DNA of 15,990 bases from Deltaproteobacteria bacterium. Its GTDB lineage: Bacteria; Desulfobacterota; Binatia; UBA9968. The stretch's first letter is position 1. Each line of letters starts with the position of its first letter. Below the pieces are notes generated by a model. The model ran no database searches. It was given only the letters and a program-made list of their open reading frames with translations, and had not been told where the DNA came from. Positions 1 through 5,501 of the stretch are shown piece after piece. A program made the translations under genes and the position numbers. The stretch is from the NCBI GenBank assembly GCA_023250495.1, contig JAHFAP010000046.1, positions 1 through 15,990 of the forward strand. Reading direction: 5' to 3'.

Positions 1-44
1 CTTGAAATTTAGAGTTCGTGAACGTTCCTCGGTCGAGATCTGCA

Positions 45-335
45 TCACCGCGTCCGGTTGTATGTGTAGTCTTCGCGCTCGGTCGCGCCGGCGCGCAGCT
101 CCGGCTTGAACGGAGGAAGTTTACTGCGAAGCCGCGCGTGCGCATCTAACGCCGCCTGATCCGTCCAGCGTTCGATAAGCGCAAGCTTGTCCGGATTCAC
201 CACGCTCTGAAAGACCTCGAACTGCTCGCAGCCCGGCTCCTTCATTATCTCTAAGCAGCGAGGCTTAAACGCCTGCGCCAGCTCGGAGCCTTTTCCCACT
301 GCCGCGGTGATCGTTACAATCAATCGAACCGCCAT
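45..335 (-). CDS. Putative antibiotic biosynthesis monooxygenase (ABM)-fold protein
   Basis: A 96-residue protein with the look of the ABM/YgiN family, small ferredoxin-like-fold proteins that act as cofactor-free oxygenases or quinone-related enzymes. The N-terminal strand (MAVRLIVTITAAVGKG) is followed by a helix, then the typical core EPGCEQFEVFQSVVNPDK and LALIERWTDQAALDAHAR, in which the W and the H of the last helix are common family residues. An upstream in-frame start at 389 exists. I prefer the ATG at 335 because GAAGGGAAG lies just before it and the family pattern begins there. The length fits the family (about 95-105 aa). Its substrate cannot be read from sequence. It is not obviously linked to the lipoate/PDH operon: about 470 bp of gene-free repeat DNA separates them. 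Confidence 0.72.
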   Translation of the reverse strand: MAVRLIVTITAAVGKGSELAQAFKPRCLEIMKEPGCEQFEVFQSVVNPDKLALIERWTDQAALDAHARLRSKLPPFKPELRAGATEREDYTYNRTR

Positions 336-378
336 CTTCCCTTCTGACGACAGGCCGGCCACAAAGGCCCACCTCCCA

Positions 379-450
379 TAGCCTGTCACTGGCAGGCGTT
401 ATGATGGTTGTGCTCGGCCCGTTAGTTTAACGCCCGCCAGTGGCGGGCTA
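379..450. repeat. Imperfect 23-bp inverted repeat in gene-free DNA
   Basis: The arms at 379-401 and 428-450 are reverse complements with three mismatches, around a 26-bp loop. Each arm is itself close to palindromic (core CCCGCCAGTGGCGGG in the right arm). This resembles a REP-type or small mobile-element hairpin. It lies just upstream of the ABM-like gene. There is no T-run that would make it a convincing terminator in either direction. Confidence 0.6.
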
Positions 451-456
451 TGGCGT

Positions 457-482
457 CAACGTACTAAAAGAGTACGCCTGCG
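457..482. repeat. Short stretch shared with the lipB/lipA junction element
   Basis: Positions 457-482 match 2242-2267, inside the inverted-repeat element at the lipB-lipA junction, at 22 of 26 positions. Both contain CAACGTAC and then AGTACGCCT, with a small GTACT/AGTAC palindrome. This is probably a decayed fragment of the same dispersed repeat family. No terminal inverted repeats of that element are seen here. Confidence 0.4.
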
Positions 483-490
483 TCTAGCCT

Positions 491-536
491 GTCCTGAGAA
501 CCGTTCGTTTCCTTCGACAAGCTCAGGACGAACGGT
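491..536. repeat. REP-like palindrome of the TTCGACAAGCTCAGGAC type
   Basis: ACCGTTCGT at 500-508 pairs with ACGAACGGT at 528-536, and GTCCTGAG at 491-498 is complementary to CTCAGGAC at 522-529, so two alternative hairpins are possible. The CTTCGACAAGCTCAGGAC core is a dispersed intergenic repeat motif that I recognise from many bacterial genomes. The rest of 336-735 shows no gene I can support. Confidence 0.6.
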
Positions 537-735
537 GCCGAAGGATCGCTTTCTCGCGCGCCGGCCGGAAAAAAGTGGGGTCCAAGGGCAAATCGTGGGT
601 GGCGTGGACGAGCATGAAATGGGAAGGAAAAAGGAAACAAGTCCGATATTTCGCTCTAGGACTCGATTCAACGAACGCTTCAATTCGAGCCGATTGGAAT
701 TCAAGAGAGTCTCTCTCGCGGTAGCGTGCCCCGTT

Positions 736-798
736 CTAATTCACGTGGCTCCAGGCGTGATAGGAGCTGCGCACGAGGGGACCGGATTCGACGTGGCG
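736..798 (-). repeat. 63-bp duplicate of the lipA 3' end (copy 1)
   Basis: This stretch matches 1332-1394 at 62 of 63 positions. Read on the minus strand it is the last 21 codons of lipA including the TAG stop, in frame, from the arginine before HVESGPLVRSSY to the terminal asparagine. The single difference (748 versus 1344) is a silent third-position change in a serine codon (AGC versus AGT). Similarity stops at the stop codon on one side and at a codon boundary on the other. Copy 1 starts just beyond the stop of the small gene at 803-1102. Confidence 0.9.
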
Positions 799-802
799 CT
801 CA

Positions 803-1102
803 CTAAGTTTTTTCTGCCGAATGTTGATGGCCGTTTGATTCGTATAACCGAAGCCACTCCTCCATCGGCACAAATTTTTCATTGATCGCTTGTTTATCCC
901 AAACGATCCATCCACCGCATTTCTCGGTCAGGTACTTTAACTGCTCGATTTCATCGGGGCTGCAAATATCGTTTCGTTTGCCGGTAACCACATCCCATAA
1001 GATGTATTCAAGGCCGCCCAGCCAGCCCGCACACCAGCGCTCCTCGGAAATCTCCGACATCAGCTTTCTAAGCAGACCGGCAGTGATCTTTTGTTCATCC
1101 AT
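803..1102 (-). CDS. Hypothetical protein, 99 aa, unknown function
   Basis: I do not recognise a named family. The protein has no signal peptide or membrane segment. It is rich in Trp and acidic residues, with features such as RWCAGWLGGLEYILWDVV (about residues 22-39), CGGWIVWD (about 61-68) and a C-terminal FVPMEEWLRLYES. The ATG at 1102 is chosen because AAAGG lies about 7 nt upstream; a longer in-frame version from 1150 would overlap the preceding gene. It starts 10 bp after the HicB-like gene's stop, so the two are probably co-transcribed. Both lie between the two lipA-derived 63-bp repeats. It could be the partner of the HicB-like protein or an unrelated passenger; the sequence does not decide. 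Confidence 0.6.
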   Translation of the reverse strand: MDEQKITAGLLRKLMSEISEERWCAGWLGGLEYILWDVVTGKRNDICSPDEIEQLKYLTEKCGGWIVWDKQAINEKFVPMEEWLRLYESNGHQHSAEKT

Positions 1103-1112
1103 TACAAAGCCT

Positions 1113-1292
1113 TTAAGAAATCTTCCTCGCTTCTTTGCGCATTGTATCAATGGCGAATTGAGTAGGGGATTGGGCGCGCTTCAAGGCAACGGATCGCGTG
1201 CGGCCCTGAGCGGTAGCATGTAGCATGGGGACGTTGGCCACCCACCATCCATCTTCTGCCCTATGAAGAATAACCGTATAGCTTCGGCTCAT
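1113..1292 (-). CDS. HicB-like antitoxin-type small protein, possibly truncated
   Basis: The N-terminal part SYTVILHRAEDGWWVANVP, followed by AQGRTRSVALKRA, fits the partial RNase-H-like HicB/UPF0150 pattern: a YTVI-x-R-x-EDGW-x-V-x-VP strand pair, then QGxTxxEAL. Full HicB proteins have a longer helix and often a DNA-binding tail. Here the similarity fades after about residue 38 and the protein ends at about 59 residues, so it may be frame-shifted or degenerate. No HicA toxin (a small dsRNA-binding-fold protein) is adjacent. The start is uncertain: ATGs at 1292 and 1301 are both possible, neither has a clear ribosome binding site, and a TTG at 1328 would place the start 4 bp from the lipA stop. 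It precedes the 99-aa unknown gene by 10 bp. Confidence 0.5.
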   Translation of the reverse strand: MSRSYTVILHRAEDGWWVANVPMLHATAQGRTRSVALKRAQSPTQFAIDTMRKEARKIS

Positions 1293-1331
1293 GCGGCTCA
1301 TTGTGACAAGCGATACAATAAAATGCAACAG

Positions 1332-1394
1332 CTAATTCACGTGACTCCAGGCGTGATAGGAGCTGCGCACGAGGGGACCGGATTCGACGTGGCG
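1332..1394 (-). repeat. 63-bp lipA 3' end (copy 2, within intact lipA)
   Basis: This is the native partner of the duplicate at 736-798: the last 21 codons of lipA, ending exactly at its TAG stop. The two copies are direct repeats 596 bp apart (start to start) and bracket the HicB-like gene and the unknown gene. This arrangement looks like att sites at a gene's 3' end, but no integrase is present. Confidence 0.9.
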
Positions 1395-2180
1395 GAAACC
1401 GAGCGTCCGTGCGTCGGCTTTGAGCTGCTCAAATTCATCCGGCGTGACGTAGCGTTCGACGGCAAGCTGATCTTTCGACGGCTGGAGATATTGCCCCAGC
1501 GTAACGATATCGCAACCGACCGCCCGCAGATCTCCCAGCGTAGCCATCACCTCGTCTAAAGTCTCTCCGACTCCCAGCATTAAACCTGACTTGGTGAGAA
1601 CGTCTGCTCGCATCCCCTTGGCTGCTTTCAGAATATCGAGCGAGCGGTTGTAAACGGAGCCGGGCCTGACTTTCTTGTAGAGCCTCGGCACGGTCTCGAC
1701 ATTGTGATTGAGGATATGAATCCCGGAGCGGACCACGGTCTCCAAGGCGCGGTGGTCTCCCTTGAAATCGGGAATCAGCACCTCGACCCGGATGCCGGGA
1801 TTCAGTGACTTGATCCAGAAAACGGTCTTAGCAAAGTGAGCGGAGCCACCGTCGGGAAGATCATCGCGATCGACCGATGTGACCACGATGTGCTCTAAGC
1901 CCAAGTCCTTCACGACCAGCCCCACGTTGTGCGGCTCCTCCGGATCTAGGAGTGTCGGCTTGCCCTTGCTGATCGCGCAGAAGCGGCAGCCGCGCGTGCA
2001 GATATCTCCGAGGATCAAAAAGGTCGCGGTGTTGTGGCCCCAGCACTCGCCGATGTTAGGACAGCGCGCCTCCTCACAAACGGTGTGAAGATTATGGTCT
2101 CTTAGAATCCGCTTGAGCCGGAGGTAGTTGGGGCTTCCGGGCGCCCTGACCTTAACCCAGTCTGGATGTCTTCGTGGCAT
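1332..2180 (-). CDS. lipA: Lipoyl synthase LipA (radical SAM)
   Basis: LipA inserts two sulfurs into octanoyl groups on carrier proteins (E2 and GcvH), completing lipoate biosynthesis in the cytoplasm. Both 4Fe-4S cluster motifs are present: the auxiliary cluster cysteines C35, C40 and C46 (CEEARCPNIGEC) and the radical-SAM motif C61-x3-C65-x2-C68 (CTRGCRFC). The conserved RSSY near the C-terminus, whose serine ligates the auxiliary cluster, is at about residues 272-275. The length of 282 aa is normal and the protein looks intact. The gene is the last core member of the operon, 88 bp after lipB. The leader is odd: the terminal repeat of an inserted element ends only 9 nt before the ATG, leaving at best a weak Shine-Dalgarno (AAAGAA). 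The final 21 codons are duplicated downstream at 736-798. Confidence 0.97.
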   Translation of the reverse strand: MPRRHPDWVKVRAPGSPNYLRLKRILRDHNLHTVCEEARCPNIGECWGHNTATFLILGDICTRGCRFCAISKGKPTLLDPEEPHNVGLVVKDLGLEHIVVTSVDRDDLPDGGSAHFAKTVFWIKSLNPGIRVEVLIPDFKGDHRALETVVRSGIHILNHNVETVPRLYKKVRPGSVYNRSLDILKAAKGMRADVLTKSGLMLGVGETLDEVMATLGDLRAVGCDIVTLGQYLQPSKDQLAVERYVTPDEFEQLKADARTLGFRHVESGPLVRSSYHAWSHVN

Positions 2181-2189
2181 AATTCTTTA

Positions 2190-2317
2190 TCAGGCTGTTG
2201 AAAAAGGCCCATATACTTCGTTGCGCTCGCTCGATTCGCTGCAACGTACGACAGGAGTACGCCTCCGCTCATCGACCATCGCGCGCCTCGTACCTGGAGC
2301 CTTTTTGACCAGCCTGA
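2190..2317. mobile_element. MITE-like inverted-repeat element at the lipB/lipA junction
   Basis: The terminal inverted repeats at 2190-2208 (TCAGGCTGTTGAAAAAGGC) and 2299-2317 match at 17 of 19 positions as reverse complements. The ~90-bp interior has GC-rich palindromic stretches and no gene. The ends resemble the CAGGCTGTTGAAAAAG repeats found dispersed in several environmental bacterial genomes. A non-autonomous transposon or REP-type sequence is the natural reading. I see no clear target-site duplication. The element overlaps the last 15 codons and the stop of lipB, and it ends 9 nt before the lipA start codon. Confidence 0.75.
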
Positions 2318-2970
2318 AAGTCGAATAGATTTACAATCTGCTTAATCTCTGAATAGCCAAACAACTCAGCAAAATGATCGACAAATCTTTCCTTAACACG
2401 CTCCATGCTTTGCTCTTTACCCAGTTCTCTAGCCATCGAAGTCACTTCGGCCCAGGTAAGACCGCAAGGAATGATGCGATCAAAATAGGACAGATCTGTG
2501 TTCACGTTCAGGGCCAGGCCGTGATAGGTAATTCCCCTGCGCACGGCGACGCCGATAGCCGCGATCTTTTTCTTCCCGATCCAAACGCCGGTCCAAGGTG
2601 GATTTCGCTCCGCTTCGAGACCAAAGCTCTTGAGTGTTCGAATCGTCGCCTGCTCGAGATACCTGAGATACCGGTGGACGTCTTTTCGCAGCCGCGATTT
2701 GAGATCCACAATTGGATAGACCACCATCTGGCCCGGTCCGTGATAGGTGACATCTCCTCCCCGGCTGGTGCGAAGGACAGGCGCTTCGCCCGGATCGAGG
2801 ACATTCAACTCTTTTCCGCCGCGCCCGATCGTAATCACGCGGGGATGCTCGACGAAGAGAAGAATGTCCGGAAGATTTTCTCCGCGCTTGGACTCCACCA
2901 GGCTTTCCTGCAAAGAGAGCGCGGCGCGATAGTCCATCTCGCCCAGGTCTTTAAAAATTAGAGTGCTCAT
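2269..2970 (-). CDS. lipB: Octanoyltransferase LipB
   Basis: LipB transfers octanoate from acyl carrier protein to lipoyl domains, the step before LipA. Diagnostic motifs are present: RGGDVTYHGPGQ (residues 70-81), the catalytic lysine K135 in KKKIAAIGVAVRRGITYHG, LALNVNTDL, and the catalytic cysteine C169 in IIPCGL. The positions match the E. coli enzyme's Lys135/Cys169 numbering. The ATG at 2970 is chosen because it lies one base after the lpd stop (TGAGATG), implying translational coupling; a longer reading from 3090 would overlap lpd by about 120 bp. The length of 233 aa is normal. The C-terminus is unusual: residues from about 219 onward (QAGQKGSRYEARDGR) and the stop are encoded by the inserted repeat, so the native tail has been replaced. 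The catalytic domain is untouched. Confidence 0.96.
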   Translation of the reverse strand: MSTLIFKDLGEMDYRAALSLQESLVESKRGENLPDILLFVEHPRVITIGRGGKELNVLDPGEAPVLRTSRGGDVTYHGPGQMVVYPIVDLKSRLRKDVHRYLRYLEQATIRTLKSFGLEAERNPPWTGVWIGKKKIAAIGVAVRRGITYHGLALNVNTDLSYFDRIIPCGLTWAEVTSMARELGKEQSMERVKERFVDHFAELFGYSEIKQIVNLFDFQAGQKGSRYEARDGR

Positions 2971-2971
2971 C

Positions 2972-4399
2972 TCAGGGAAGCGGCGTGCGCTTTTTTTGCG
3001 CGACGGTGTGCGTCGGATAGCCGTAAAAAACCTCCGCGCATTCCATGAGCGTTTCGGACAGCGTGGGATGAGGATGGACGGACTCCGCAATGTCCCGCGC
3101 CGTGGCCCCCATCTCCACTGCCAGAACCCCCTCGCTGATCAGCTCTCCGGCGCCCGTTCCTACGATGCCGACGCCGAGGACGCGCTCGCTCTCCGGCTCG
3201 ATGATGAGTTTGGTGAGGCCGTCCGGCCGGTCCAGGGTCATAGCCCGGCCCGACGCGGCCCACGGGAATCTCGCCACCTGAACCTTGATGCCCTTCTCTT
3301 TCGCCTCTGCCTCGGTCAACCCGCACCACGCCACTTCCGGGTCCGTAAAGACGACCGCGGGAATAATGACATTCTCGAACGCGCTCGACTCCCCTATGAT
3401 CGCCTCCACCGCGACCCTCGCCTCTTTCGACGCTTTATGGGCCAGCAGCGCGCCACCCACCACATCCCCAAGGGCGTAAATGGAAGGATCGGAAGTTTGC
3501 ATCTGTGAATTCACCTGAATGAATCCCTTATCGTCCAGCGTGACCTTCGTATCCTCCAGACCCAGATCCTTGCAGTTAGGGACACGGCCGACTGAGACCA
3601 GGACCCGGTCATACATCTCTTCCTTCTGTTTCCCATCCGCTGCCAGAACAACTTTAATCTGCTTGCCGCTCGTGGCCATCTTGACGACCTTCGTGTTCAA
3701 CCGCACCGCTTTGAAGGCCTTTTCGGCGTAGCGCATCACGGGACGGACGAGGTCCGTATCCACGCCGACCAAAATCGAACTCAATGCCTCGGTGAGAACC
3801 ACGCTGCTTCCGAGCATCGCATAGACTGTCCCCAACTCCATCCCGATATAGCCGCCGCCGACCACCAGGAGATTCTTGGGAATCTCTTCGATCTCCAACG
3901 CTTCCGTAGAGGTCATCACCCGCTTGTTGCCAAGATCAAATGCCGGCGGGATCGCCGGCTTGCTGCCCACGGCGATGATCGCCTTCTCATAGGTGATGAA
4001 TTTTTGCCCTTCGGAGGTCTCTACCCTTAAAGTCTGGGAATCTTGGAAATGGGCTCGTCCCTGTAGGAACTCGACTCCTCTTTTTTGACAAAGACCACTC
4101 AGCCCCTGAGACAGCTTTTCCACCACGGAATTCTTCCACGATCGCAGCTTGCCAAGGCTGATCTTCGGCTGGACAAAACTGATTCCCCGTTCATGGGACT
4201 CGCTCGCCTCCCGAATGAGTTGGGTGGCGTGCAGCAAGGCCTTGGAGGGGATGCAGCCGCAATTCAGGCAAACTCCTCCGAGGCGCTTTTCGCGATCGAC
4301 CAAAATAACTTTCTTCCCCTTGTCCGCGGCGTAAAAAGCCGCCGCGTAGCCGCCCGGGCCCGCGCCGACAACAACGATGTCAGTTTTAAGCGGTTCCAT
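2972..4399 (-). CDS. lpdA: Dihydrolipoyl dehydrogenase (E3)
   Basis: This is the FAD-dependent disulfide oxidoreductase that reoxidises dihydrolipoyl groups on E2 with NAD+. From the N-terminus it shows the FAD-binding GAGPGGYAAAFYAADKG (12-28), the redox-active pair C44/C49 in GGVCLNCGCIPSKAL, a second Rossmann motif GGGYIGMELG for NAD, the FAD motif YALGDVVGG, and the C-terminal dimer-interface catalytic H444/E449 in HPHPTLSE. The length of 475 aa is typical. It lies 153 bp after korB and 1 bp before lipB. The ribosome binding site before the ATG at 4399 is weak. Position and family make it the E3 of the PDH complex; it may also serve a glycine cleavage system elsewhere in the genome. Confidence 0.96.
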   Translation of the reverse strand: MEPLKTDIVVVGAGPGGYAAAFYAADKGKKVILVDREKRLGGVCLNCGCIPSKALLHATQLIREASESHERGISFVQPKISLGKLRSWKNSVVEKLSQGLSGLCQKRGVEFLQGRAHFQDSQTLRVETSEGQKFITYEKAIIAVGSKPAIPPAFDLGNKRVMTSTEALEIEEIPKNLLVVGGGYIGMELGTVYAMLGSSVVLTEALSSILVGVDTDLVRPVMRYAEKAFKAVRLNTKVVKMATSGKQIKVVLAADGKQKEEMYDRVLVSVGRVPNCKDLGLEDTKVTLDDKGFIQVNSQMQTSDPSIYALGDVVGGALLAHKASKEARVAVEAIIGESSAFENVIIPAVVFTDPEVAWCGLTEAEAKEKGIKVQVARFPWAASGRAMTLDRPDGLTKLIIEPESERVLGVGIVGTGAGELISEGVLAVEMGATARDIAESVHPHPTLSETLMECAEVFYGYPTHTVAQKKRTPLP

Positions 4400-4552
4400 C
4401 TATGCGCTAAAATCCCGACGCAAAAGACCCACCTATCCCCAGCTAACCAAAAGCAGGCGGCAAACCCGTGGCCATCGCGCGCCGAGCTTCCGGATCGATC
4501 CCACCGTGGCGCCAAACATGGAGCAGTCGTCGGTTGATACCCTGCGGGACCT

Positions 4553-5488
4553 CTACATCAATTCCGAGATCAGGGCCTTGGCAGCTTGCGGAGAAACCCC
4601 CAGAGGACGATGGGCTAGAGAGCCACCCTCGGCCAGGACCGGTTCCAACTCATCCAGGGCGGGCAGGTCGCTGCGCTTCCAGAACAGGCCGATGGGAATG
4701 ACGTCGCCCCACATGTAGGCTTTCTCCATGGCCGCCTGAAAGCTGGTTGGGTCGTGACCGATATCCTCCAGTTTCTGGGTGCGCTGTTTGAAGAACTCAT
4801 GGCTGTTTTCGTGGTTGTAAGTGACGCAAGGACTAAAGACGTCGATAAGGGCGAAACCCTTGTGCTGAATGCCGCCTTTGATGAGTTCAACCAGATGTTT
4901 CTGCTGGCCGGTGAAGCCGCGGGCCACATAAGTCGCGCCTGCTGCAATCGCAAGCGGGATCGGATTGATCGGATTCTCCACGCTGCCAAAAGGCGTGCTT
5001 TTGGTCTGCATCCCTTTGATGCTAGTGGGCGATACCTGACCGGTTGTGAGTCCATAGATCTGGTTGTCCATTACAATATAGGTGAGGTCCACGTTTCGGC
5101 GCATGGTGTGGAGGAAATGGTTTCCCCCGATGCCGAAACCATCACCGTCGCCGCCGGTGGCGATGATCTTCAACTCATGGTTGGCAAGCTGGGCGCCCGT
5201 AGCCACCGCCAACGCGCGGCCGTGCAGCGTGTGCATCCCGTAGGCATTGATGTAACCCGGCAGGTTCGAAGAGCAGCCGATGCCACTGATCGTCATAACC
5301 TCATGAGGATGGAGACCGAGATCGGCGATCGCCTGCTTCAGCGCGGCCAGTACGCCGAAGTCGCCGCAGCCCGGGCACCAATCGGGGTCCACCCTGCCCT
5401 TGAAGTCTTTTACGCTGAGTTTGGGGCGCTCGGATCTCGTCTCAACCGCGCCGCGAACTCTGATATCCGTTTCGACCATTGCGTTCAT
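4553..5488 (-). CDS. korB: 2-oxoacid:ferredoxin oxidoreductase beta subunit (KorB-type)
   Basis: This is the thiamine-diphosphate and 4Fe-4S subunit of a 2-oxoacid:acceptor oxidoreductase, which decarboxylates a 2-oxoacid to acyl-CoA using ferredoxin. Visible are the cluster cysteines C38 and C41 (WCPGCGDFGV), C72 (GIGCSSN) and C221 (FSPCVTYNH), and the TPP/Mg motif GDGDGFGIGGNH (113-124) with DNQIYGLTTGQ (141-151). The length of 311 aa matches KorB/PorB of two-subunit enzymes. The KorA partner is 11 bp upstream, and a strong AAGGAGGAG sits before the ATG at 5488. The sequence style favours 2-oxoglutarate over pyruvate, since a PDH already occupies the operon, but substrate assignment is inference. 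Confidence 0.92.
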   Translation of the reverse strand: MNAMVETDIRVRGAVETRSERPKLSVKDFKGRVDPDWCPGCGDFGVLAALKQAIADLGLHPHEVMTISGIGCSSNLPGYINAYGMHTLHGRALAVATGAQLANHELKIIATGGDGDGFGIGGNHFLHTMRRNVDLTYIVMDNQIYGLTTGQVSPTSIKGMQTKSTPFGSVENPINPIPLAIAAGATYVARGFTGQQKHLVELIKGGIQHKGFALIDVFSPCVTYNHENSHEFFKQRTQKLEDIGHDPTSFQAAMEKAYMWGDVIPIGLFWKRSDLPALDELEPVLAEGGSLAHRPLGVSPQAAKALISELM

Positions 5489-5492
5489 GGTT

Positions 5493-5501
5493 CTCCTCCT
5501 T
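5493..5501 (-). promoter_or_regulatory. Strong Shine-Dalgarno of korB overlapping the korA stop
   Basis: The minus strand reads AAGGAGGAG followed 4 nt later by the ATG at 5488. The first bases of this site belong to the TAA stop of korA (5500-5502). Ribosomes terminating on korA are thus positioned directly over the korB start, which favours equimolar translation of the two subunits. It also supports Met1 over Met4 as the korB start. Confidence 0.85.

Noticed and set aside
456..704. Minus-strand open frame of 82 codons
   Set aside because: Its translation (with VRPELVEGNERF) is that of the TTCGACAAGCTCAGG palindromic repeat read as protein, a common annotation artefact.
535..885. Plus-strand open frame of 116 codons
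   Set aside because: It runs through the REP-like hairpin, the lipA 3' duplicate in antisense and the end of the small minus-strand gene. There is no ribosome binding site or recognisable domain.
1113..1301. Complete HicBA toxin-antitoxin system
   Set aside because: Only a short HicB-like protein is visible. The neighbouring 99-aa protein does not have the HicA pattern (small basic protein with a G-x-H-x-x-y motif).
4400..4552. Small gene in the korB-lpd gap
   Set aside because: The gap has no frame with a ribosome binding site or family resemblance. A minus-strand frame from 4515 merely runs into lpd.
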